A stretch of 10,752 bases of DNA from an uncultured Collinsella sp. (lineage in GTDB: Bacteria > Actinomycetota > Coriobacteriia > Coriobacteriales > Coriobacteriaceae): NCBI GenBank assembly GCA_900752475.1, contig CAADVJ010000032.1, positions 1-10,752 of the forward strand. Direction: 5' to 3'. Position numbers and translations under genes: made by a program. The number at the start of each line of letters is the position of its first letter. The first letter of the stretch is position 1. Shown here one piece after another: positions 6,008 to 10,752 of the stretch. The notes beneath the pieces were generated by a model. The model was given only the letters and a program-made list of their open reading frames with translations. It made no database searches and was not told where the DNA came from.

Positions 6008-6013
6008 TACAAT
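6008..6013 (+). promoter_or_regulatory. Candidate -10 element (TACAAT) for rnhA
   Basis: TACAAT in a GCGCTACAAT context, 44 nt before the GTG start at 6052, without a recognisable -35. It overlaps the codons following the ATG at 6001, which argues that this upstream ATG is not used. Confidence 0.5.
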
Positions 6014-6051
6014 GGTCACTCACACGAAACGTACCCAACGAAAGGAAGCCC

Positions 6052-6537
6052 GTGAAGGTCATCATCTATACCGACGGCTCGGCCCGATCAAATCCGGGAC
6101 GCGGCGGCTACGGCGCCGTGCTCAAATACACCAACCCCGCCGGCAAGACCTTCACCTCCGAGCTTTCGCGCGGCTATGCCAAGACCACCAACAACCGCAT
6201 GGAGCTCATGGCGGTCATCGTGGCACTCGAGGCGCTCAACCGCCCCTGCGACGTCGAAGTCCATTCCGATTCGCAGTACGTCGTCAATGCCTTTAACAAG
6301 CACTGGATCGACGGCTGGAAAAAACGCGGATGGAAAACCGCCAACAAGCAGCCCGTCAAGAACCGCGACCTATGGGAGCGCCTACTCACCGCCAAAAGCA
6401 AGCACAAGGTTGAGTTCATCTGGGTTAAGGGTCACGCCGGCCATGAGCTCAACGAGCGCTGCGATGAGCTCGCCACCACGGCGGCCGACGGCAGCAACCT
6501 CGATATCGACACCGGCTTCAACGAGAGCGACCTGTAA
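6052..6537 (+). CDS. rnhA: Ribonuclease HI
   Basis: Cleaves the RNA strand of RNA/DNA hybrids (Okazaki primers, R-loops); cytosolic, metal-dependent. The 161-residue length and sequence follow the Escherichia coli type closely. Catalytic carboxylates are present: D8 in TDGSARSNPG, E51 in TTNNRMEL, D73 in HSDSQYV and D138 in ERCDELA; His128 in KGHAGHE is the flexible-loop His. The basic protrusion that grips the hybrid is visible as GWKKRGWKTANKQPVKN (about residues 88-104). The start is the GTG at 6052, behind AGGA at 5 nt spacing. An ATG 51 nt upstream is in frame, but it precedes the promoter-like element and lacks a ribosome binding site. It probably has its own transcript, and the oxidoreductase gene follows 73 nt later. 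Confidence 0.96.
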   Translation: MKVIIYTDGSARSNPGRGGYGAVLKYTNPAGKTFTSELSRGYAKTTNNRMELMAVIVALEALNRPCDVEVHSDSQYVVNAFNKHWIDGWKKRGWKTANKQPVKNRDLWERLLTAKSKHKVEFIWVKGHAGHELNERCDELATTAADGSNLDIDTGFNESDL

Positions 6538-6571
6538 TAGCGTTTTCGCGCAGCTTTATATCCCCACGCGC

Positions 6572-6577
6572 TACACT
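6572..6577 (+). promoter_or_regulatory. Candidate -10 element (TACACT) for the oxidoreductase-acylphosphatase pair
   Basis: TACACT in a GCGCTACACT context very like that upstream of rnhA, 39 nt before the ATG at 6611. No -35 is obvious. Confidence 0.35.
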
Positions 6578-6610
6578 CATCCTGTAGACCAAACAACGCA
6601 AGGGGGACGT

Positions 6611-7717
6611 ATGCTGCGCATCGCGACCATCGGCACATCCATGATTACCGACGACTTTATCCAGGTCGTCAACGCCAACGACCAAGCCGCATTTGTGGGC
6701 ACGCTCTCGCGCGATGCAGATCGCGGCGCCGCCTTCACCACTAAGCACGGCGGCGAGCGTAACTTCACCGCACTTGACGAGCTTGCGTCCGCCGACGACG
6801 TCGACGCCGTCTACATCGGCAGCCCCAATGCGCTCCACTACGAGCAGGCGCTCGCCTGCATCGCCGGTGGCAAGCACGTCATCGTCGAGAAGCCCTTCTG
6901 CGCCACCGAGGCGCAGGCGCTGGAAGTCTTCCGCGCTGCCGAGGCAGCAGGTGTCGTGGCCCTCGAGGCTATGCGTCCCCTCCACGATCCCGCCTTCCAC
7001 GCCATCGAGGACGCCCTGGGCGAGATCGTCCCCATCCGCCGCGCCTCATTGCGCTTTGGCAAATATTCCTCGCGCTACAACGAGATTCTCGCGGGACGCG
7101 CCACCAATATCTTCGACTGCAATATGGCATCGGGTTCCCTCATGGATATTGGCGTCTACACCGTCGAGCCCATGGTCGAGATTTTCGGCATGCCCTCCGG
7201 CCTTACGAGCATGGCTACTCTGCTCGACCCCACCACGCAACAGCTCACGCACGGCCCCATCGACGGCTGCGGTTCCATCCTCGCCAGCTACGGCGGTGGC
7301 CGTATCTCCGTCGAGCTCGCGCACTCCAAAATTACGAATGACCTGCTGCCCTCACAGATCGAAGGCGAGCGTGGCACTATCCAGATCGACCATCTGTCCA
7401 CGCCCCGCAACGTCCGCATCGACTATCGCGGCGATGTCGTACGCGGCTCGGCGACCGAGGCACCACGCGAACAGGGCGACAACAGCCTCGTTCTCGACCT
7501 ACCCAAATCGAGCAACACTATGGAATACGAACTCACAGACTTTATCACCGCCATCGACGGCATCGATAACGTCAAGGAAGAGATTTGGGAGACCCCGGCG
7601 GGACGTCACGAGCTTGGCCACTACCGCGACGTCACGCTCGTCTCACTGCGTATCATGGATGCCGTGCGCCAGCAGGCCGGCATAACCTTCCCGGCCGACG
7701 CAGGCAAGCAGGCATAG
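6611..7717 (+). CDS. Gfo/Idh/MocA-family NAD(P)-dependent oxidoreductase
   Basis: A 368-residue dehydrogenase of the family acting on sugars, inositol or related polyols. The N-terminal Rossmann fold starts at MLRIATIGTSMIT; the usual GxGxxG is reduced to GTSMIT, as in several members. VYIGSPNALHYEQAL, then GGKHVIVEKPF with the conserved Glu-Lys-Pro (residues 93-95), are family hallmarks; the Lys takes part in catalysis. In the C-terminal domain GSLMDIGVYTVEPM carries the D179/Y183 pair, in place of the more common D-x-G-x-H, so the catalytic His is replaced by Tyr, as in a subset of the family. ATG 6611 follows AGGGGG. The acylphosphatase gene begins 2 nt after its stop. Its substrate cannot be deduced. 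Confidence 0.94.
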   Translation: MLRIATIGTSMITDDFIQVVNANDQAAFVGTLSRDADRGAAFTTKHGGERNFTALDELASADDVDAVYIGSPNALHYEQALACIAGGKHVIVEKPFCATEAQALEVFRAAEAAGVVALEAMRPLHDPAFHAIEDALGEIVPIRRASLRFGKYSSRYNEILAGRATNIFDCNMASGSLMDIGVYTVEPMVEIFGMPSGLTSMATLLDPTTQQLTHGPIDGCGSILASYGGGRISVELAHSKITNDLLPSQIEGERGTIQIDHLSTPRNVRIDYRGDVVRGSATEAPREQGDNSLVLDLPKSSNTMEYELTDFITAIDGIDNVKEEIWETPAGRHELGHYRDVTLVSLRIMDAVRQQAGITFPADAGKQA

Positions 7718-7719
7718 CG

Positions 7720-8130
7720 ATGGGCTTCTTCGATACGTTCTTCTCCAGCGTCACCGGCGGCAGTCGAGAGCCTCAAAAACCGTCAAACGTCGAGCTCGAG
7801 TTGCGCCGCAGGCTTACCGTACTCGCAAGCGACGAGGCCACTCAAGACACTCCCCTGCGCTATTTCCTGCACTGGGCGGGGCAAGTCCAAGGCGTTGGTT
7901 TTCGCTTTACCAACACCAACCTCGCGCAGGAACGCGCACTCACCGGCTGGGTGCGTAACATGGAAGACGGCTCAGTCGAGATGGAGATACAGGGAGCTCC
8001 GGCAAGCATCCTATCTCATCTCGAGGCACTTCATGCCTCCTACGAGCGCATGGGAACGCGTTTTCGCCTCATAGATGCCCAGGCCCGAGCCCCACTTGCC
8101 AATGAAGACGGTTTCAGTCCTCATTATTAG
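7720..8130 (+). CDS. Acylphosphatase with an N-terminal extension
   Basis: Hydrolyses carboxyl-phosphate bonds such as acetyl phosphate or 1,3-bisphosphoglycerate; small cytosolic ferredoxin-like fold. The domain begins near residue 47. It shows GQVQGVGFRFTN, with the phosphate-cradle loop and catalytic Arg62 (R23 of the muscle enzyme), and GWVRNMEDG with the water-activating Asn80 (N41). The whole protein is 136 residues, against about 90-100 for typical enzymes. The extra 46 residues at the front (MGFFDTFFSSVTGGS, then a basic helical stretch RRRLTVLASDE) have no recognised function. ATG 7720 lies 2 nt after the preceding stop with little ribosome binding site of its own, so translational coupling is likely. 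An alternative internal start would trim part of the extension. Confidence 0.92.
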   Translation: MGFFDTFFSSVTGGSREPQKPSNVELELRRRLTVLASDEATQDTPLRYFLHWAGQVQGVGFRFTNTNLAQERALTGWVRNMEDGSVEMEIQGAPASILSHLEALHASYERMGTRFRLIDAQARAPLANEDGFSPHY

Positions 8131-8140
8131 TATTGTGTGC

Positions 8141-8158
8141 TAAATACGGTATCATTTA
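8141..8158. promoter_or_regulatory. Candidate Fur/PerR-type operator and -10 of the regulator gene
   Basis: TAAAT (8141-8145) and ATTTA (8154-8158) flank an inner ATAC/GTAT half-dyad, and TATCAT (8150-8155) could serve as the -10. The dyad is shorter than a classic PerR box, so autoregulation is only suggested. Confidence 0.35.
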
Positions 8159-8191
8159 CCTACGACCATTGATAGAAAAGAGGCGAGGCGC

Positions 8192-8572
8192 ATGGCGGTG
8201 CAAAGAAGGAATACCAAGCAGCGAAAGCTGGTTCTTGACGCCGTGCGCCAAAGCTATAACCATCCCACCGCCGACGAAATCTACAACGTCGTGCGCGCGC
8301 AGGATGACAAAATCAGCCGCGGTACGGTCTACCGCAACCTCAATCTCTTGGCAGATGCCGGAGAAATCCTCTCAATCAAGACGCCGGGCGGGAGTCGCTT
8401 CGATCGCACCATCGAGCCGCACGCACATATCATCTGCACCTCGTGCAGCCGCGTCATCGACGTACCGCTCCCCTTCGATGCCCAGCTCGACGCCAAAGCG
8501 TCCGAGCAAATCGGCTGGCACGTCACATCGCACTACACCATCTTCGAGGGTCTCTGCCCCGACTGTCGGTAG
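8192..8572 (+). CDS. perR: Fur-family metalloregulator, PerR-like
   Basis: A 126-residue repressor; PerR proteins sense hydrogen peroxide through metal-catalysed oxidation of His ligands and repress defence genes. The winged helix is seen in RKLVLDAVRQSYNHPTADEIYNVV and SRGTVYRNLNLLADAGEI. Two CxxC pairs (C82/C85 in CTSC, C122/C125 in CPDC) form the structural zinc site. Regulatory-site ligands match Bacillus PerR: H24 (HPTADEIY), D71 (SRFD), H77 and H79 (PHAH), and D90 (VID). The Asp at the last position, where Fur has Glu, is the reason for calling it PerR-like rather than Fur; this is by family knowledge, not test. ATG 8192 follows a weak GAGG. Its stop codon lies in the terminal arm of the 85-bp palindrome. 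No catalase or peroxidase gene is adjacent. Confidence 0.85.
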   Translation: MAVQRRNTKQRKLVLDAVRQSYNHPTADEIYNVVRAQDDKISRGTVYRNLNLLADAGEILSIKTPGGSRFDRTIEPHAHIICTSCSRVIDVPLPFDAQLDAKASEQIGWHVTSHYTIFEGLCPDCR

Positions 8573-8653
8573 ATGTTTGGGACATGCCTTAAAATCCACT
8601 TTTCCGCATTCTGCAGCAAAATGTAGATTTCTAGAGATGTCCCAAATATCTAC
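8569..8653. repeat. 85-bp near-palindrome spanning stop codon to stop codon (candidate REP/MITE-like element)
   Basis: The terminal arms 8569-8585 (GTAGATGTTTGGGACAT) and 8637-8653 (ATGTCCCAAATATCTAC) are 17-bp inverted repeats with one G/T mismatch. Inside, AAATCCACTTTT (8592-8603) faces AAAATGTAGATTT (8618-8630), with one mismatch and one bulge, around a 14-nt loop. Symmetrical 6-nt internal loops lie between the outer and inner arms. The stop TAG of perR (8570-8572) and the stop TAG of the HAD gene (8652-8650) occupy the same place in each arm. It may also end transcription from both sides, but it has no T-run. Confidence 0.7.
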
Positions 8654-9447
8654 TCGGCGAGCAGGCGATGCAGCTCTTCTTCGACCGTGCGCACGTAGCG
8701 GACGCGGTCGTTAATGCCACGCATAGAGGGGTTGCAGCTCTCCATCAGATAGGGATGGCCCACGACGTTGAGCATGTCGCGATCGTTCTCATTGTCGCCA
8801 AACGCCATCATCTCATCGGGCGAAATACCCAGGGCACGACCGTAATCGGCAAGCGCGGAGCCCTTGCCCGAATCAAAGCCGATAAAGTCCGTCCATTCGG
8901 TTCCCGACGTCATCACGTCGACACGGTCGCTAAAGAGGCGCTCAAAATGCTCCAGCGCCGCCGGCTGATCCACCTCGGGCGTCTGGAAGGCAATCTTAAT
9001 GACGTCCTCGTCGATGTCCTCGGGACGGTCGACCACCGCCACATCGCAGTGGACCTCATAGCGCAAATGGTCGACGAACGCATCGTTGCCGCTCATGGTG
9101 TAGAGGTGTCCCTCACACGAAAGGGTCACGTCGGCATGGGGATACGCAACCACAGCATTCGCGATATCCATAGCAAGGCTACGCTCCATGGAACGCTTGA
9201 CAACGGCACGCCCCTCGCTCATCACCAGGGCTCCGTTTTCGCATACATAGGCGAGCTCATCGGCCACCGGGGCAAAAAGGTGGCGCAAACTCGCATATTG
9301 ACGGCCACTCGCCGGCATAAACACGATACCGCGACGATGCAGCTCATCGATAAGCTCAAAGGCCTCGGAACGCGGCTCGCGTTCCCCCGGATGCAGCAAC
9401 GTGCCGTCCAAATCGCATGCAATCAGCTTGATTCCCTCAAGACCCAT
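8650..9447 (-). CDS. HAD-superfamily phosphatase, Cof type
   Basis: A 265-residue cytosolic phosphatase of the Cof/YidA-like HAD subfamily (type IIB cap), which dephosphorylates sugar phosphates, flavin mononucleotide or similar small substrates. Motif I is CDLDGTLL with nucleophile D12 and acid/base D14. Motif II is PASGRQ. The motif III Lys lies in DSGKGSAL. Motif IV is GDNENDRDML (217-226) with metal-binding Asp residues. The cap domain occupies roughly residues 80-190. Start: the ATG at 9447. A TTG 12 nt upstream is in frame but only 2 nt from the AGGAGG, so it is less likely. From the ATG that ribosome binding site is 14 nt away, rather far, so the start is somewhat uncertain. Its last codon runs into the palindromic element. 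Confidence 0.93.
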   Translation of the reverse strand: MGLEGIKLIACDLDGTLLHPGEREPRSEAFELIDELHRRGIVFMPASGRQYASLRHLFAPVADELAYVCENGALVMSEGRAVVKRSMERSLAMDIANAVVAYPHADVTLSCEGHLYTMSGNDAFVDHLRYEVHCDVAVVDRPEDIDEDVIKIAFQTPEVDQPAALEHFERLFSDRVDVMTSGTEWTDFIGFDSGKGSALADYGRALGISPDEMMAFGDNENDRDMLNVVGHPYLMESCNPSMRGINDRVRYVRTVEEELHRLLAE

Positions 9448-9474
9448 ACGCTTCCCCAAAGCCTCCTATCAACA

Positions 9475-9548
9475 GCAAGACGGACCTTGATTGGTCGCCC
9501 CTCAAAGCCCGTCTTGCGCATACGCGCGCTTAGCCGCGCGTCTTTTTT
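9475..9548 (+). ncRNA. Candidate small RNA or antisense terminator (two hairpins, the second with a T-run)
   Basis: On the plus strand, GCAAGACGG (9475-9483) pairs with CCGTCTTGC (9509-9517). ACGCGCG (9522-9528) then pairs with CGCGCGT (9535-9541) and is followed by CTTTTTT. The second hairpin is a textbook terminator, but its direction is opposite to both flanking genes. No clear plus-strand promoter was found (TATCAA at 9467 is a weak candidate), so this is tentative. On the minus strand the first hairpin may instead end the slyD-ureE transcript. Confidence 0.25.
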
Positions 9549-10108
9549 ACGATGGTAAAGTCCGGAGCCATGCTCACGACGACCTCCGCCGCACTCGACG
9601 CAAAGCGCCGGTCCGCATCGAGTTCACGGGTAACCACCGTGAGCCGAACACCCTCGACACCCCGGAGCATGCGGCCCAAAACAGGCTGCACCGGCGTATA
9701 CATGCGCACGGTATGCTCGTCCGAGTCGCCCCGGAAGAGCGGCGCATGCATGTTGCCGATCTCCCAGCACGCATGCGCGAGCGCAATCGGATCCATGCGG
9801 TCGACTTCGACCAAATAAACCTCGGCGCTGCGCAGGCGCACGACAACCGCCACGGGCACCACGCCCGAACGGTCAATGGCGAGCACGTCGCCGTCGGCAA
9901 GACGACCACCGTCGGTAGCATCCAGCCGAACATCGATCGTGCACCCCAGCTCCGTCACGCCCGCAAACGCGCATACATCAGCCTGGTCCCAATCGAGCAG
10001 TAGCTCATCGACCTCAAAGACACCGCCCAGCTCCCGGCGAAGCAGGAGTTCATAGGACGGATCGTTGAGATTTCCCAAACATGTCGTCGAAACCAAGCGT
10101 TCAGGCAT
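9530..10108 (-). CDS. ureE: UreE-like nickel chaperone
   Basis: UreE proteins carry nickel to the urease maturation complex. This 192-residue protein shows the C-terminal UreE domain: DPIALAHACWEIGNMHAPLF, with H121 matching the dimer-interface nickel His (H96 of the Klebsiella protein), then a nearby H132. The middle region (about 55-100; DVRLDATDGGRLADGDVLAIDRSG) matches the family's N-terminal beta-domain pattern of high-gloss turns. A leading segment of about 55 residues is longer than usual. The His-rich tail of many UreE proteins is missing; it ends in KKTRG. Its start is 3 nt after the slyD stop, so the two are co-translated. No ureA-D, F or G gene is visible. It could serve another nickel enzyme or be a retained remnant. 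Family call fairly confident, role not. Confidence 0.75.
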   Translation of the reverse strand: MPERLVSTTCLGNLNDPSYELLLRRELGGVFEVDELLLDWDQADVCAFAGVTELGCTIDVRLDATDGGRLADGDVLAIDRSGVVPVAVVVRLRSAEVYLVEVDRMDPIALAHACWEIGNMHAPLFRGDSDEHTVRMYTPVQPVLGRMLRGVEGVRLTVVTRELDADRRFASSAAEVVVSMAPDFTIVKKTRG

Positions 10109-10111
10109 GCT

Positions 10112-10540
10112 CTAGCCCTCGACCTCGACGAGCTCAATATCAAAGTTGAGGTCCTTGCCGGCCAACTCGTGGTTGGCGTCGAGCGTCACGGCCTCGGGCG
10201 TCACGTCAATGACGACGGCGGGGACAGGCATGCCGCTCGGCGTGGACAGGAAGAGCTTCATGCCCTTCTCGATCTGCTCGATGTTGGGAACCTGCTCGGC
10301 CGGGAAGGTCAGGACCATCTCGGGGTTGTGCTCGCCGTAGGCATCGGCAGCAGGAATGTGCACGGACTTCTTCTCGCCCACCTGCATATCGATAACGGCG
10401 GCGTCGAAGCCCTTGATCATCTGACCGGCACCGCAGGTGAACTCCAGCGGCTCACCGCGATCGTAGGAGCTATCGAACTGCGTGCCGTCATCGAGCGTGC
10501 CACGATAATGGGTCTTGACCTTCTTGCCCTGGTTGGACAT
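10112..10540 (-). CDS. slyD: FKBP-type peptidyl-prolyl cis-trans isomerase, SlyD-like
   Basis: A cytosolic prolyl isomerase and folding chaperone. The 142-residue protein has the SlyD layout: an FKBP half with THYRGTLDDGTQFDSSYDRGEP and CGAGQMIKGFDAAVIDMQVGEK, then PAADAYGEHNPEMV. The insert-in-flap chaperone domain follows (about 70-120), and the chain returns to the FKBP fold at LDANHELAGKDLNFDIELVEVEG. The Cys/His-rich metal-binding tail of Escherichia coli SlyD is absent. The start is the ATG at 10540 behind GGAGGT (upstream in-frame codons are rejected). It is the first gene of a pair with ureE. A 6-bp hairpin (10559-10581) precedes its ribosome binding site. SlyD is known to aid nickel delivery to hydrogenase and to interact with UreE in Helicobacter. 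Confidence 0.95.
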   Translation of the reverse strand: MSNQGKKVKTHYRGTLDDGTQFDSSYDRGEPLEFTCGAGQMIKGFDAAVIDMQVGEKKSVHIPAADAYGEHNPEMVLTFPAEQVPNIEQIEKGMKLFLSTPSGMPVPAVVIDVTPEAVTLDANHELAGKDLNFDIELVEVEG

Positions 10541-10558
10541 GGTAACCTCCGTGATAAG

Positions 10559-10604
10559 GGCGGCGCACAACGCGGGCCGCCGTGAACATATGGCGCTAAC
10601 TATA
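10559..10604 (-). promoter_or_regulatory. slyD -10 element and leader hairpin
   Basis: On the minus strand TATAGT (10604-10599) is a good -10, with no convincing -35. GGCGGC/GCCGCC (10559-10564 with 10576-10581) forms a GC-rich stem in the leader about 10 nt before the ribosome binding site. Confidence 0.45.
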
Positions 10605-10613
10605 CCCTAGTCA

Positions 10614-10619
10614 TACAAT
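10614..10619 (+). promoter_or_regulatory. Candidate -10 element (TACAAT) for the dipeptidase gene
   Basis: TACAAT lies 47 nt before ATG 10661 and about 10 nt from the slyD -10 on the other strand, so the two promoters overlap. No -35 is recognisable. Confidence 0.45.
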
Positions 10620-10660
10620 TCATTGACAGTTTGCAAAGAAACGCTGCAACCGGAGGAACC

Positions 10661-10752
10661 ATGGCATATCCCGTATTTGACCTACACTGCGACACCGCCG
10701 ACCGTATCGGCTGGGGGACACCCGATCTTTACCCTCGCCTTTCCACCCGGCC
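10661..10752 (+). CDS. Membrane dipeptidase (renal dipeptidase family), N-terminal start only
   Basis: Zinc dipeptidase of the amidohydrolase superfamily (peptidase family M19). Only 30 residues are visible, but VFDLHCDTADRI carries the metal-binding H9-x-D11 signature that opens this family; full-length enzymes are about 320-400 residues. ATG 10661 is preceded by CGGAGGA at the right distance. There is no signal peptide, so it is expected in the cytosol despite the family name. Substrate preference is unknown. Confidence 0.85.
   Translation, partial: MAYPVFDLHCDTADRIGWGTPDLYPRLSTR

Noticed and set aside
6001..6051. ATG at 6001 as the start of ribonuclease HI
   Set aside because: It lacks a ribosome binding site, overlaps the putative -10 region and adds 17 residues not found in the family; the GTG at 6052 has a good site.
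6176..6610. In-frame upstream extension of the Gfo/Idh/MocA protein through the rnhA gene
   Set aside because: The extension is Ser/Thr/Pro-rich out-of-frame translation of rnhA. The family N-terminus and a ribosome binding site are at 6611.
8668..9558. 296-codon plus-strand ORF opposite the HAD phosphatase
   Set aside because: Antisense shadow of a gene with all HAD motifs; no domain and no start signals.
1..10752. CRISPR arrays, tRNA or rRNA genes, insertion sequences, phage or toxin-antitoxin modules
   Set aside because: No spaced direct repeats, cloverleaf-like sequences, transposase motifs or typical gene pairs were found on either strand.

Overview
The window looks like a piece of chromosome from a GC-rich, anaerobic-type actinobacterium of the class Coriobacteriia, most likely Collinsella or a close relative. 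This rests on base composition, the style of the -10 elements (repeated TACAAT), the flavour of the proteins (a [4Fe-4S]-type aldo/keto reductase, a secreted protein ending in a GCAxGTTDYYxxW-like motif) and general gene content. It is inferred from reading, not from a database search. I found no tRNA, rRNA, CRISPR array, phage gene or insertion sequence.

Layout. 1-493 (-): N-terminal part of an aldo/keto reductase cut by the window edge. 656-850 (+): a 64-residue ORF that resembles only the C-terminal end of the cyclase (kynurenine formamidase-like) family. 967-1881 (+): a PanE/ApbA-family ketopantoate reductase, ending at a strong inverted repeat. 1973-2191 (-): a 72-residue, two-helix membrane protein. 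2378-3154 (-): a secreted coiled-coil protein. 3466-4776 (-): the O-acetylhomoserine sulfhydrylase MetY, with a long leader, and divergently 5050-5952 (+): a LysR-type regulator. 6052-8130 (+): ribonuclease HI, a Gfo/Idh/MocA oxidoreductase and an acylphosphatase, the last two only 2 nt apart. 8192-8572 (+): a PerR-like Fur-family regulator, convergent with 8650-9447 (-): a Cof-type HAD phosphatase. 9530-10540 (-): a slyD-ureE pair. 10661-10752 (+): the start of a membrane dipeptidase.

Three places deserve most attention. First, the metY/lysR intergenic region holds a consensus-like metY promoter, a T-N11-A LysR-type box centred near -65 from the expected metY start, and a 177-nt leader. That leader encodes a 17-residue, Cys- and Arg-containing peptide behind a strong ribosome binding site, and its segments can pair in two mutually exclusive ways; this looks like an undescribed attenuation-type control of sulfur amino acid synthesis. 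Second, an 85-bp near-palindrome lies exactly from the stop codon of perR to the stop codon of the convergent HAD gene, and both TAG stops sit inside its terminal arms. This suggests a small mobile or REP-like palindromic element. Third, a UreE-type nickel chaperone is translationally coupled to the prolyl isomerase SlyD with no urease gene in view, which suggests a metal-delivery pair working outside urease or one whose client lies elsewhere.

The rest is ordinary housekeeping: coenzyme A precursor synthesis, RNA/DNA hybrid removal, stress regulation and small-molecule redox.
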